DNA from: Spirochaetaceae bacterium
Lineage (GTDB): Bacteria > Spirochaetota > Spirochaetia > DSM-27196 > Alkalispirochaetaceae
NCBI GenBank assembly: GCA_007695175.1
Contig: REEH01000114.1
Span: forward strand, 1 to 64,000
Length of the DNA stretch: 64,000 nt
Direction: 5' to 3'
This document shows positions 6,773 to 16,033 of the stretch, one piece after another. The notes under the pieces were generated by a model, which searched no databases, was not told the origin of the DNA, and saw nothing but the letters and a program-made list of their open reading frames with translations. The translations under genes were made by a program, and so were the position numbers. Position 1 is the stretch's first letter. Each line of letters opens with the position of its first letter.

Positions 6773-9700
6773 ATGCAGCTTAGTAGAAGACCGGTGCGCC
6801 AGGGGCTTTATGATCCGTGGTTTGAACATGACTCATGCGGCGTCGGATTTGTGGCCCACATGAAGGGGCGAAACCACCATGATCTCATTCCGATGGCGCG
6901 TGAAATTCTCGTGAATATGACCCATCGAGGTGCGGTGGGAGCAGAGAAGAACACCGGCGACGGCGCGGGGATACTGACCGCTCTGCCACACGCGCTCCTG
7001 GAGCATATCGCAGCGACTGAGCTGGGCACCTCCCTTCCCGCTCGCGGGTCCTTTACGGCGGGACTTGTATTTCTTCCCCAGGATGCAGGGGAGCGCAAGA
7101 CCTGTGAAGAGGCGCTGGAACGCATAACCGGGGAGGAGGGACAGCGTCTCATCGGCTGGAGGGATGTACCGCGGGACAACAGTACTCTCGGAGCGGGCGC
7201 GCTGGCCGCCGAGCCGGTGATCCGCCTCGTCTTTATCGCCGCCGGTGAGAAGGTGCCGCAGGATGCGTTCGAGCGGAAACTCTACGTCATACGCAAGCGG
7301 GCGACCAGCTCGCTGCGTGGCACTCCTGCCGACACGGGTCATTTCTTCTACATCAGCAGTCTCAGCACACGAAACATCGTGTACAAGGGGATGCTTACAC
7401 CGGAACAGCTCTTTGACTATTATCTCGATCTGGCGGATCCCCTGTTTGAGACGCACCTGGCCATGGTCCACAGCCGTTTCTCCACAAATACCTTCCCCAG
7501 CTGGGACCGGGCGCAGCCGCTGCGTTTCATGAGCCATAACGGGGAGATCAACACGCTTCGGGGAAACATCAACAAGATGCGCGCCCGGGAGGGCACGCTC
7601 CGAAGCGATCTCTTTGGTGACGATATCCGTAAAACCTTTCCCGTGGTGGAACCCAACCTTTCGGATTCCGGCAATTTTGACAACGTTCTGGAAATGCTGC
7701 TCATGGCGGGACGCGAGCTTCCCGAAGCGGTTATGATGATGGTGCCCGAAGCGTGGCATCACCACACCCATATGCCCGATCACGGTCGTGCGATGTACGA
7801 GTTTATGAGCGCCCAGATCGAGCCCTGGGACGGCCCGGCCTCGATCGCCTTCACCGACGGTCGTGTGATCGGAGCCGTGCTGGACCGTAACGGCCTGCGT
7901 CCGAGTCGGTATTACGTGACGGATGATGATCTGGTAATCATGGCGAGTGAGGTCGGCGCTGCTCCGATTGAACCGGAACGGGTCCTCCGGAAAGGTCGCC
8001 TTCAGCCGGGAAGGATGTTTCTTGTTGATTTTGACAAGGGGCGTATCGTAGGAGACGAGGAACTCAAGGACCGGATAGCTCTGCGCCGACCCTATCGCGC
8101 ATGGCTGGAGGAGCACCGCCTGACCCTGGAGCAGCTGCCCCCGCCGGAACAGGTGCCGCTTCTGGAAAGCTCCACGATCCTCCAGCGCCTTCGCGGATTC
8201 GGATACACTCTTGAGCATCTGCAGATGATTCTCAAGCCGATGGCGGAAGACGCCATGGAACCGCTCGGATCGATGGGAAATGATACTCCCCTGGCGGTCC
8301 TCTCGGACCGGCCCCGCCTGCTCTTTGATTATTTCAAGCAGCTCTTCGCGCAGGTAACCAATCCACCGATAGATTCCATACGGGAAGAGCTGATCATGAG
8401 CCTCGCCTCTTATATAGGACCGGAGGGCAACCTTCTGATGGACAGCCCTGAGGATGCGAAGAGGCTCTGGCTGGACCATCCCATCCTATCCAACGGGGAC
8501 CTGGCAAAACTCAAGGTTCTTGATTTCCGGAACTGGCGATCCATGGTCGTGGACTGCACCTTTCCCGCCACAGCCGGTGAAGGAGGGCTGGAACCCGCTC
8601 TGGACCGGATTGCCGGCGAGGTGGAGGATGCCATAGCGCAGGGTTACAGCCTGGTCATCCTGTCGGACCGCGCCATGTGTCGCGAGCGGGTGGCAATTCC
8701 CGCTCTGCTTACAACCGGAGCGGTGCACCATCGGCTCGTCCGCACCCACAAACGCACGCAGATCGGGATTGTTCTGGAGAGCGGTGAACCGCGGGAGGTG
8801 CATCACTTCTGTACCCTTCTCGGGTACGGCGCCGACGCGATCAACCCCTATCTGGCCTACGAAGCGATGTGGCGTCTCAAGCAGGACGATCAGATCCGGC
8901 AGGACCTCCCGGATGAGGATATTGTTCAGGCGTACCAGTACGCGATCCAGAAGGGGATGCGGAAAGTATTCGGGAAGATGGGGATCAGTACTCTGGAATC
9001 CTACAAAGGAGCCCAGATATTCGAGATCCTGGGGCTCTCCGATGAGGTCGTGGATCGCTGTTTCGCCGGTACCGCAAGCCGAATCCAGGGGGCGGGGTTT
9101 GCCCAGATAGCGAGGGAGACCCTTCGTCGCCACGCTTTGGCCTTTCCCGCCGGCAACGAGCAGATCGGTTCGGACTACCTCAACCCGGGCGATTATCAGT
9201 GGCGTTTCGGGGGAGAGAAGCACATGTGGGATCCTGAATCCATTACGGATCTGCAGATCGCCGTGCGCACCGGGGACCGGTCCGCCTTCACCCGTTTCAG
9301 TGAACGGCAGAACGAGCGAAGCACCTCCCAGGCGACCCTGCGAGGGTTGCTGAAGTTCAGAAAAGACACCTCTTCGGTGCCCCTTGAGGAGGTGGAACCG
9401 GCCGAGGCGATCATGCGCCGCTTTGCCACCGGCGCCATGAGCTACGGATCGATCAGCATAGAAGCGCACGAGACCATGGCGATTGCCATGAACCGTATAG
9501 GCGGAAAGTCCAACACCGGCGAGGGCGGCGAGGAACGGGAGCGCTACGAGCCGCTGCCCAACGGCGACAGTCGCCGTTCCGCGATCAAGCAGGTGGCTTC
9601 AGGCCGCTTCGGGGTGACGATCGAATACCTGACAAACGCGGACGAACTCCAGATCAAGATGGCGCAGGGAGCAAAGCCCGGGGAGGGTGGAGAGCTGCCG

Positions 9701-11398
9701 GGGCACAAGGTGTTTGACCGCATCGCCCGGGTGCGTTTCTCGACCCCCGGAGTGGGTCTCATCAGCCCCCCTCCGCATCATGATATCTACTCGATCGAGG
9801 ATCTGGCCCAGCTCATCTTTGACCTGAAGAACGCCAACGAGCACGCCCGTATCAGCGTCAAACTGGTGAGTGAGGTGGGGGTGGGCACCGTCGCCGCCGG
9901 CGTCGCCAAGGCCCACGCGGATCACATCCTCGTCTCCGGCCACGACGGAGGAACGGGAGCAAGTGCGCTGACAGGCATCAAGAACGCGGGCCTTCCCTGG
10001 GAACTTGGCCTCGCCGAAGCTCACCAGACGCTGGTGCTCAATGATCTGCGCAGCCGGGTCGTCCTGCAGACTGACGGTCAGATCAAGACGGGAAGGGACG
10101 TGGTGATAGCTGCTTTGCTCGGGGCGGAGGAAGTAGGATTTGCCACCAGCGCACTCATAAGCATGGGTTGTATCATGATGCGCAAATGCGAGAAGAATAC
10201 CTGCCCCGTCGGTATCGCGACGCAGGATGAGGTACTGCGGAAGAAGTTTACCGGTAAACCGGAAGACGTGGTAAACCTGGTGCGCTTCGTCGCGGAGGAG
10301 ACGCGGGAGATCATGGCGGAGTTGGGATTCCGCTCCTTTGAAGAAATGGTAGGGCGCGTGGATCTCCTGGAGATGGACGAGGCGGTGCGCAACTGGAAGA
10401 GCGAAGGTGTGGATCTATCGGGGATTCTCACGCCAATAACGGTCACTCCCGGTCATTCCGGAGTCGTCTGTTGCGTTCCGCAGGACCACGGACTTGAGAA
10501 CGTACTGGACCGGAAGCTGGTGGTGGCGGCGGAGCCGCTCTTTCGGAATGGTACGCCCGTTCAGGTGGAGATGCGGATAGGGAATACGGATCGAACCACC
10601 GGAGGAATGTTGAGTCATCAGATCGTGCGAAGGATCGGCGCCTACGAACTGCCGCCGGACAGCTACCGCGCCCGTTTTCGCGGGAGCGCGGGCCAGAGTT
10701 TCGGGGCGTGGCTCGCCCAGGGCGTGACGCTGGAGCTGGAGGGTGACGCCAATGACTACGTGGGAAAAGGACTCTCCGGAGGGCGGATCATCGTGTACCC
10801 CCCCAGGTCGTCCCGTTTTGCCGCGGAGGAAAACGTGATTATCGGCAACGTGGCCTTTTACGGCGCTACCTCGGGCGATGCCTATATCAGAGGCATGGCG
10901 GCGGAGCGCTTCTGCGTCCGTAATTCCGGCGCCCGGCTTGTCGTGGAAGGCGTGGGTGATCACGGTCTGGAATACATGACGGGAGGCCGAGCGGTCATCC
11001 TCGGTGCGGTGGGACGCAACTTCGCCGCCGGCATGAGTGGTGGCATAGCATGGGTTTTGGATCCGGAGGAGAGACTGTCGGAATACACCAATATGGGGAT
11101 GGTGGAACTGCTGCCCCTGGATGAAGCGGAAGACGAGGAACTGCTCACGCTGATACGAACGCACCGGGAGCTTACGGGAAGTACCGTCGCCGACGGCGTA
11201 CTCGCCGACTGGCCCGGCGCCCGGAACCGCTTTGTGCGGGTTGTGTCTCCCGTCTACCGGCGCATCCTGGAGCTCCAGCGACTGAGGAGGGGCGATGCTA
11301 CGGAAAAAGCGGACCTTCTCGGGGCCGCACGTTCCTTGGAAGCAACCCCGGAGCCGACCGGCGACGCCCGTCTGAGCGAGGAGGTGCTGCATGGGTAA
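6773..11398 (+). CDS. gltB: Glutamate synthase (NADPH) large subunit
   Basis: A 1541-residue protein, the normal GltB length. A 21-residue propeptide precedes the class II amidotransferase nucleophile Cys22 in HDSCGVGF. The glutaminase domain is followed by the central domain, the FMN/synthase domain (about residues 800-1200; GGKSNTGEGGEE, PPPHHDIYSIEDLAQLI, KLVSEVGVGTVAAGVAKA, SGHDGGTGASAL), the 3Fe-4S cysteines (CIMMRKCEKNTCPVG) and the C-terminal beta-helix domain with Gly-rich repeats. It transfers the glutamine amide to 2-oxoglutarate. ATG 6773 follows AAGGAG at a good distance. The gene is driven by a consensus sigma-54 promoter and overlaps gltD by 8 bp, so both are translated from one mRNA. 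Confidence 0.98.
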   Translation: MQLSRRPVRQGLYDPWFEHDSCGVGFVAHMKGRNHHDLIPMAREILVNMTHRGAVGAEKNTGDGAGILTALPHALLEHIAATELGTSLPARGSFTAGLVFLPQDAGERKTCEEALERITGEEGQRLIGWRDVPRDNSTLGAGALAAEPVIRLVFIAAGEKVPQDAFERKLYVIRKRATSSLRGTPADTGHFFYISSLSTRNIVYKGMLTPEQLFDYYLDLADPLFETHLAMVHSRFSTNTFPSWDRAQPLRFMSHNGEINTLRGNINKMRAREGTLRSDLFGDDIRKTFPVVEPNLSDSGNFDNVLEMLLMAGRELPEAVMMMVPEAWHHHTHMPDHGRAMYEFMSAQIEPWDGPASIAFTDGRVIGAVLDRNGLRPSRYYVTDDDLVIMASEVGAAPIEPERVLRKGRLQPGRMFLVDFDKGRIVGDEELKDRIALRRPYRAWLEEHRLTLEQLPPPEQVPLLESSTILQRLRGFGYTLEHLQMILKPMAEDAMEPLGSMGNDTPLAVLSDRPRLLFDYFKQLFAQVTNPPIDSIREELIMSLASYIGPEGNLLMDSPEDAKRLWLDHPILSNGDLAKLKVLDFRNWRSMVVDCTFPATAGEGGLEPALDRIAGEVEDAIAQGYSLVILSDRAMCRERVAIPALLTTGAVHHRLVRTHKRTQIGIVLESGEPREVHHFCTLLGYGADAINPYLAYEAMWRLKQDDQIRQDLPDEDIVQAYQYAIQKGMRKVFGKMGISTLESYKGAQIFEILGLSDEVVDRCFAGTASRIQGAGFAQIARETLRRHALAFPAGNEQIGSDYLNPGDYQWRFGGEKHMWDPESITDLQIAVRTGDRSAFTRFSERQNERSTSQATLRGLLKFRKDTSSVPLEEVEPAEAIMRRFATGAMSYGSISIEAHETMAIAMNRIGGKSNTGEGGEERERYEPLPNGDSRRSAIKQVASGRFGVTIEYLTNADELQIKMAQGAKPGEGGELPGHKVFDRIARVRFSTPGVGLISPPPHHDIYSIEDLAQLIFDLKNANEHARISVKLVSEVGVGTVAAGVAKAHADHILVSGHDGGTGASALTGIKNAGLPWELGLAEAHQTLVLNDLRSRVVLQTDGQIKTGRDVVIAALLGAEEVGFATSALISMGCIMMRKCEKNTCPVGIATQDEVLRKKFTGKPEDVVNLVRFVAEETREIMAELGFRSFEEMVGRVDLLEMDEAVRNWKSEGVDLSGILTPITVTPGHSGVVCCVPQDHGLENVLDRKLVVAAEPLFRNGTPVQVEMRIGNTDRTTGGMLSHQIVRRIGAYELPPDSYRARFRGSAGQSFGAWLAQGVTLELEGDANDYVGKGLSGGRIIVYPPRSSRFAAEENVIIGNVAFYGATSGDAYIRGMAAERFCVRNSGARLVVEGVGDHGLEYMTGGRAVILGAVGRNFAAGMSGGIAWVLDPEERLSEYTNMGMVELLPLDEAEDEELLTLIRTHRELTGSTVADGVLADWPGARNRFVRVVSPVYRRILELQRLRRGDATEKADLLGAARSLEATPEPTGDARLSEEVLHG

Positions 11399-12854
11399 AC
11401 CTACCGGTTTCATGGAGTTCAACCGCCGCACGGCGGATCACGTGAAGGAGCTGCGAAGGATCGGGAACTTCCAGGAGTTCAAGACGGAACTGGACCAGCC
11501 GGAACGGGAGTCTCAGGGCGCGCGATGCATGGATTGCGGAGTGCCCTTCTGCCAGTCCAATTACGGGTGCCCCGTGGACAATCTGATACCTGAGTGGAAC
11601 GATCTCATCTATCACGGTCGCTGGGAAGATGCGTTCTACCGTCTGATGAGGACGAACAATTTCCCCGAGTACACCGGACGGGTCTGTCCGGCTCCCTGCG
11701 AGCACGCGTGCGTCCTGGGGATCAATGAGCCTCCCGTGACTATCAAGGAGAACGAGGCGGCGATCATCGATCGAGCCTACGAGAACGGCCTGATGCTGCC
11801 CCGCGTGCCGGTAAACCGGACGGGCAGGAGAGTGGCCATCATCGGAAGCGGACCGGCGGGTCTGGCCGCGGCGGACCAGCTCAACCAGGCGGGCCATGCA
11901 GTCACCGTCTACGAGCGACAGGATCGCATCGGGGGTCTCCTGATGTACGGGATACCAAACATGAAGCTGGACAAGCAGCTGGTGGAGCGGCGCAATGCGC
12001 TCATGGCCGCGGAGGGTATCGATTTTCGACCCGGCGTGGATGTGGGGCGCGACATTACCATACAGGAGCTGATGGAGTCCCACGATGCAGTAATTCTCGC
12101 TTGTGGAGCTACCCGGCCCCGGGACTTGCCGGTACCTGGCAGGGAGCTCAAAGGAATCCACTTTGCCATGGAGTACCTCACCGAGAATACGCGCAGTCTT
12201 CTCGATACCGGTCTTAAGGAGGGCACCTACATTTCCGCCCGGGACAGGCAGGTGATCGTAATCGGCGGAGGAGATACCGGAAACGACTGTCTCGGCACCG
12301 CAATCCGGCATCGCTGCGCGGGGGTGCGCAACTTCGAACTGCTTCCGCGCCCCCCCCAGGAGAGAAACGAGGAAATGCCCTGGCCCACCTTCGCCCGAAC
12401 GATGAAAATGGACTACGGTCACGAGGAAGCGGCTGCGGTCTTCGGAGAGGATCCCCGGGAGTGGTCGATTCTCACCAGGGAGTTTCTCGACGACGGAGAG
12501 GGCAACGTCCGGGCGGTACGGACGATCCGGGTGAAATGGACCAAGGAACCGGGATCCCCCCCGAAAATGGAGGAGATTCCGGGGACGGAGGAAGAGTGGC
12601 CGGCGGATCTTGTCCTCCTTGCCATGGGTTTTCTGGGACCTGAGGATTACCTGGCGGAGCAACTGGGCCTCGAAAGGGACCCGCGGAGCAACTACCGGGC
12701 GGATTATGAGAAATTCGCCACCTCCGTCCCCGGCGTCTTCGCCGCCGGAGACGCCCGGCGCGGACAAAGCCTCGTGGTCTGGGCGATCAAGGAAGGGCGC
12801 GGAGCGGCCCGGGAGGTGGATCGCTTTCTCATGGGCGATACGATTCTGACCTGA
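11391..12854 (+). CDS. gltD: Glutamate synthase (NADPH) small subunit
   Basis: A 487-residue partner of GltB that passes electrons from NADPH through FAD and 4Fe-4S clusters. The N-terminal cysteine clusters [17 protein letters not shown] and [12 protein letters not shown] are intact. The FAD-binding Rossmann motif [13 protein letters not shown] lies near residue 145 and the NADPH motif GGGDTGNDC near residue 285. The C-terminal [18 protein letters not shown] is the usual flavin-contacting end. ATG 11391 overlaps the last codons of gltB. No T-rich hairpin terminator is visible after the stop, and the next promoter (12867) begins 13 nt downstream. Confidence 0.98.
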   Translation: MGKPTGFMEFNRRTADHVKELRRIGNFQEFKTELDQPERESQGARCMDCGVPFCQSNYGCPVDNLIPEWNDLIYHGRWEDAFYRLMRTNNFPEYTGRVCPAPCEHACVLGINEPPVTIKENEAAIIDRAYENGLMLPRVPVNRTGRRVAIIGSGPAGLAAADQLNQAGHAVTVYERQDRIGGLLMYGIPNMKLDKQLVERRNALMAAEGIDFRPGVDVGRDITIQELMESHDAVILACGATRPRDLPVPGRELKGIHFAMEYLTENTRSLLDTGLKEGTYISARDRQVIVIGGGDTGNDCLGTAIRHRCAGVRNFELLPRPPQERNEEMPWPTFARTMKMDYGHEEAAAVFGEDPREWSILTREFLDDGEGNVRAVRTIRVKWTKEPGSPPKMEEIPGTEEEWPADLVLLAMGFLGPEDYLAEQLGLERDPRSNYRADYEKFATSVPGVFAAGDARRGQSLVVWAIKEGRGAAREVDRFLMGDTILT

Positions 12855-12866
12855 TACCGGGCCCTC

Positions 12867-12895
12867 TTGACGCGAGAGGGGCAAAAAGGTTAAAT
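12867..12895 (+). promoter_or_regulatory. Promoter of the rplU operon
   Basis: TTGACG (12867-12872), a 17-nt spacer and TTAAAT (12890-12895) form a good housekeeping promoter 32 nt before the rplU start. The spacer contains a small inverted repeat (CCCTCT...AGAGGG, 12862-12880) that partly overlaps the -35. Confidence 0.7.
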
Positions 12896-12926
12896 AAATG
12901 CCTTCAACAGGCGGGAGAGTAATACG

Positions 12927-13244
12927 ATGTACGCATTGGTAGAGATCAAAGGTAAGCAATACAAGGTTGCACAGGACAGCGTGATAAAAGTGGATCATCT
13001 GGACTCGGAGGAGGGCGCGGAGCTCGAGTTCGGGGAGGTGCTTCTTCTCAGGACGGAAAAGGACACCACCGTAGGGACCCCCTTCGTGAAGGGTGTTTCC
13101 GTGAAGGCTGTGGTCGAGCAGCATGGCCGTGACGCCAAGGTGGTGGTTTTCAAGAACAAGCGGAGAAAAAACTACCGCCGGACCAAGGGTCACAGGCAGC
13201 ATTTTTCCCTCGTCCGGGTCAAGGAGATTGCCGGAGTAGCATGA
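12927..13244 (+). CDS. rplU: 50S ribosomal protein L21
   Basis: A 105-residue L21. It has the [16 protein letters not shown] start, the [27 protein letters not shown] rRNA-binding end and the expected length. GGGAG precedes ATG 12927. It is the first gene of the conserved block rplU-prp-rpmA-obg, with its own promoter at 12867. Its stop overlaps the start of prp by 4 bp. Confidence 0.98.
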   Translation: MYALVEIKGKQYKVAQDSVIKVDHLDSEEGAELEFGEVLLLRTEKDTTVGTPFVKGVSVKAVVEQHGRDAKVVVFKNKRRKNYRRTKGHRQHFSLVRVKEIAGVA

Positions 13245-13564
13245 TCCGTGTGACGGTCCATACCCGGAAGGGAGAGCTTGTCCGGATTATCGCGGAGGGC
13301 CACGCCCACCGCGGACCGGGAGAGCTGAGCGCCGCCTGCGGCGCGGTTTCGGCAGTTCTCAAGGGCCTTGGACTGTCCCTGCTGGATCAGCCCGATTGTA
13401 CGGTAGAGGGTTCTGTTGAGTCGGAGGGCAGGTACGATCTGACGATACGGGAGTGCGCAAACGGCCCGTGGCTCACGGGAACATGGGATCTTGCCCGCGC
13501 AGTCCTGGGGGAGATCGCCCGGGAGTGGTCCCGGGACGTAGTTTTTACTATAAGCGAGGAGTAG
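13241..13564 (+). CDS. prp: Prp/YsxB-family cysteine protease (ribosomal protein L27-associated)
   Basis: A 107-residue protein between rplU and rpmA, the usual place of prp. The catalytic pair is visible: His in AEGHAH (about residue 21) and Cys in [10 protein letters not shown] (about residue 33). In Firmicutes, Prp removes an N-terminal extension from L27. Here the rpmA product starts MAHKKGGGS with no extension, and an in-frame TAA lies 18 nt before its ATG, so the usual substrate sequence is absent. The ATG overlaps the rplU stop (ATGA). Confidence 0.88.
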   Translation: MIRVTVHTRKGELVRIIAEGHAHRGPGELSAACGAVSAVLKGLGLSLLDQPDCTVEGSVESEGRYDLTIRECANGPWLTGTWDLARAVLGEIAREWSRDVVFTISEE

Positions 13565-13568
13565 AGTT

Positions 13569-13835
13569 ATGGCACATAAAAAGGGTGGAGGAAGCTCCAA
13601 GAACGGTCGCGATTCCAATTCCCAGCGTCTGGGCGTCAAGAAGTACGGCGGGGAGCTGGTGAGTGCCGGGTCAATCATCATCCGGCAGCGCGGTACCAAG
13701 GTTCATCCCGGCGAGTTCGTCGGCCGCGGCAAGGACGATACTCTCTTTGCCAAAGCGGACGGAACGGTAAAGTTTCACATACGGCGAGGTAAGAAACTGG
13801 TATCGATTGAGCCCGTCGCCGCGGCGACAGGCTGA
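13569..13835 (+). CDS. rpmA: 50S ribosomal protein L27
   Basis: An 88-residue L27 beginning [28 protein letters not shown], with the conserved [13 protein letters not shown] core. The AGGAG ribosome-binding site overlaps the end of prp. There is no Firmicutes-type cleavable N-terminal peptide. The stop TGA (13833) lies within the ribosome-binding region of obg. Confidence 0.98.
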   Translation: MAHKKGGGSSKNGRDSNSQRLGVKKYGGELVSAGSIIIRQRGTKVHPGEFVGRGKDDTLFAKADGTVKFHIRRGKKLVSIEPVAAATG

Positions 13836-13846
13836 GGAGTATCGCC

Positions 13847-14872
13847 CTGTTTGTAGACGAAGCGGAGATTCTGGTACGCTCGGGACATGGTGGAGCCGGG
13901 GCAGTCTCGTTCCGGCGTGAGAAATACGTTCCCCGGGGTGGTCCCGACGGCGGCGACGGTGGTCGCGGGGGCGACGTGGTATTCCGGGTACGGCGGAACG
14001 TGAAGACGCTGGCGCATATAAGAATGCGGCAGCGTTTTTTTGCGAATAACGGACACCCCGGAGCGGGCCGCAATCGGGACGGTGCCACGGGTGCGAGTGC
14101 GGTTGTAGAGGTCCCTCCCGGCACCGTAGTAACCGACATCGAAACGGGAGAACGTCTGCTGGACCTCGTCCGGGAGGAGCAGGAGGAGACTCTTCTCCGG
14201 GGCGGGCGAGGTGGCAAAGGCAATGCCCATTTCAAAACTGCCCATAATCAGGCGCCACGCTTTTCTCAACCCGGCGAGGAGGGGGAAGAGCGCCGCCTGA
14301 AGGTAGAGCTCCAGATTATTGCCGATATCGGCTTTGTGGGCCTTCCGAACGCGGGGAAGTCCACCTTGCTGAAGGTGCTGACGGCGGCGGACCCCAAGAT
14401 CGGGAACTATCCCTTCACGACGGTGATCCCCAACCTGGGGGTGATGAACCACTACGATACGGATATCGTTCTCGCCGATATTCCCGGGTTGATCGAGGGC
14501 GCCGGATCAGGAGCGGGACTGGGTATCCGTTTTCTGAAACATGTGGCCCGAACGCGCGGAATCGCCTTCGTCATCGATATCGGTGACGAGAACCCCGCGG
14601 AGAGTCTGCGCATTCTCAGGCAGGAAATGGGCGTATACTCCCGGGATCTCCTGAAGAAGCCCTGTATCATCATAGTGACGAAAATGGACCGTGTGGAAGC
14701 GGAGGATCTCGACGAATTCGCCCTGGAACGCTTTCGTTCCGCGGTCGAGGGAACGATCGTACCTGTTTCGGCCTTGACTCGCTCCAACCTCGATTCGCTC
14801 CGGAGCGCCCTTTTTGAACTCGCCCGGGGAACGGCCGACCAGGATATGGATCGGGAGGTGAAGGGATCGTGA
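13847..14872 (+). CDS. obg: Obg/CgtA GTPase, apparent CTG start
   Basis: Ribosome-assembly GTPase. The glycine-rich Obg fold comes first (FVDEAEILVRSGHGGAGAVSFRREKYVPRGGPDGGDGG). The G domain follows: G1 GLPNAGKST, the switch/G2 region around NYPFTTVIPNLG, G3 DIPGLIEGA, G4 TKMD, G5 VSA. Obg proteins start MFVDE. Here the codon aligned with that Met is CTG (13847), 7 nt after GAGGAG. Between the in-frame stop at 13808 and FVDEA there is no ATG, GTG or TTG; only CTG (13832, 13847) and ATC (13841) could serve. The first standard start downstream would delete about 40 conserved residues. I therefore call a CTG start; a base error at 13847 is the alternative. The stop overlaps the nadD start (GTGA). 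Confidence 0.93.
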   Translation: MFVDEAEILVRSGHGGAGAVSFRREKYVPRGGPDGGDGGRGGDVVFRVRRNVKTLAHIRMRQRFFANNGHPGAGRNRDGATGASAVVEVPPGTVVTDIETGERLLDLVREEQEETLLRGGRGGKGNAHFKTAHNQAPRFSQPGEEGEERRLKVELQIIADIGFVGLPNAGKSTLLKVLTAADPKIGNYPFTTVIPNLGVMNHYDTDIVLADIPGLIEGAGSGAGLGIRFLKHVARTRGIAFVIDIGDENPAESLRILRQEMGVYSRDLLKKPCIIIVTKMDRVEAEDLDEFALERFRSAVEGTIVPVSALTRSNLDSLRSALFELARGTADQDMDREVKGS

Positions 14873-15465
14873 GGTATCGCGGCCCGGCACAGGCGTTCTT
14901 CGGCGGCTCCTTCGACCCCGTTCACAATGGACATCTTCACGTGGCCCGGACGGTGCGTGAGGAGACGGCCTACAAGACGATTCTCTTCGTGCCGAATCGC
15001 GCGAATCCTCTCAAGGATGGCGGAGCGGTGGCGAGCGCTCATCACCGGTACCGGATGGTACTGGAGGCGATCCGGGAAATGGAGTGGTGCGCCGCGAGCT
15101 CGGTGGAGATCGATACGCCGGCTCCCTCCTACACTGTGGATACCATTACCGCGCTGATCGAGAGGGGAGAGCTGATCGAACGGCCCGGCATGATTATCGG
15201 CGACGATCTGCTGGAACAGCTCCCGCGGTGGCACGATGCGGCGGAGCTTCTGACCAGGGTCGTTCTGATTCTCCTCCGGCGGGAAACGGGAGACAGCCCT
15301 GCTGCCCCTTCCGATCTCCCCGCCGGTACGATTACGGTGCAGAACAAGCGGTGCGAGCTCTCTTCCACGGATATTCGGCGGAGGCTTCAGCTGCGAAAAC
15401 CGATCCGTGGTCTCGTACCGGAACAGGTTTATGAGTATATCCAACGACACCACCCGTATCAGTGA
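14869..15465 (+). CDS. nadD: Nicotinate-nucleotide adenylyltransferase
   Basis: A 198-residue nucleotidyltransferase making deamido-NAD from nicotinate mononucleotide and ATP. The N-terminal FFGGSFDPVHNGHLH contains the GSFDPxHxGH signature, and the C-terminal LSSTDIRRRL matches the ISSTxIR motif. GTG 14869 overlaps the obg stop by 4 bp, indicating translational coupling. The 3' end overlaps the yqeK start. Confidence 0.96.
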   Translation: MRYRGPAQAFFGGSFDPVHNGHLHVARTVREETAYKTILFVPNRANPLKDGGAVASAHHRYRMVLEAIREMEWCAASSVEIDTPAPSYTVDTITALIERGELIERPGMIIGDDLLEQLPRWHDAAELLTRVVLILLRRETGDSPAAPSDLPAGTITVQNKRCELSSTDIRRRLQLRKPIRGLVPEQVYEYIQRHHPYQ

Positions 15466-16033
15466 TCTCCTTGATCTGCACCTGTCCCGGTGGCTCTCGG
15501 AGCGACGCCTCAGACACATAAAGGGAGTTGAACAAACAGCCCTCGCCCTGGCACGGCGGTTTGGGGTCGATCCCGCACCGGTCCGACTGGCCTCTCTCGC
15601 GCACGATATGGACCGGGAAACGCCCGCGTCAGTTCAGCTCGCCCTTGTCTCCGACTGGAGGATACCCCTTACTCCCTTCGAACGGGCAAACCCTAAAGTC
15701 CTGCACGGTGCCGTCTCGGCGGAGCGATTGGTCCGGGAGTATGGCGTGCGGGATACGGCCGTATACGACGCGGTCCGCCATCACACTCTGGGCGATCCCG
15801 TACTGGCGGAACAGGAAATACCGGTGGGCCTGATCCTCTACGTTGCTGATTATTGCGAACCGGGCCGCGTCACGGTGGATCAGGAGACCAGGCTGACCAT
15901 TCTGAACCTGCCGGAAATTCCCCTCATGGTGCTGCGCATCCTGGAGAGCGTCCGGAATGTCTACGGCCCGCTTGAAGAACCGACTGAGCGCCTGTATGCT
16001 AGCCTGGTCCGGGAGAGGGACGATGCTACGTAA
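15431..16033 (+). CDS. yqeK: YqeK-type HD-domain hydrolase (probable Ap4A hydrolase)
   Basis: A protein of about 200 residues after nadD, as in many genomes. The HD pair is LASLAHDMDRE (about residue 62) and AVRHHTLGDP and VADYCEPGR follow as further metal/substrate positions. Characterised YqeK proteins split diadenosine tetraphosphate symmetrically to ADP; that function is inferred from the family. ATG 15431 (MSISNDTT) is preferred over upstream codons because it removes most of the overlap with nadD; 35 bp still overlap. The end overlaps the next gene by 11 bp. Confidence 0.87.
   Translation: MSISNDTTRISDLLDLHLSRWLSERRLRHIKGVEQTALALARRFGVDPAPVRLASLAHDMDRETPASVQLALVSDWRIPLTPFERANPKVLHGAVSAERLVREYGVRDTAVYDAVRHHTLGDPVLAEQEIPVGLILYVADYCEPGRVTVDQETRLTILNLPEIPLMVLRILESVRNVYGPLEEPTERLYASLVRERDDAT

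Noticed and set aside
12861-12882. Hairpin after gltD as an intrinsic terminator
   Set aside because: The stem is followed by A residues on the plus strand, not T, and it overlaps the -35 of the rplU promoter.
11298-13202. 634-codon minus-strand frame opposite gltD and rplU
   Set aside because: Mirror frame of well-recognised proteins; its translation is low-complexity and motif-free.
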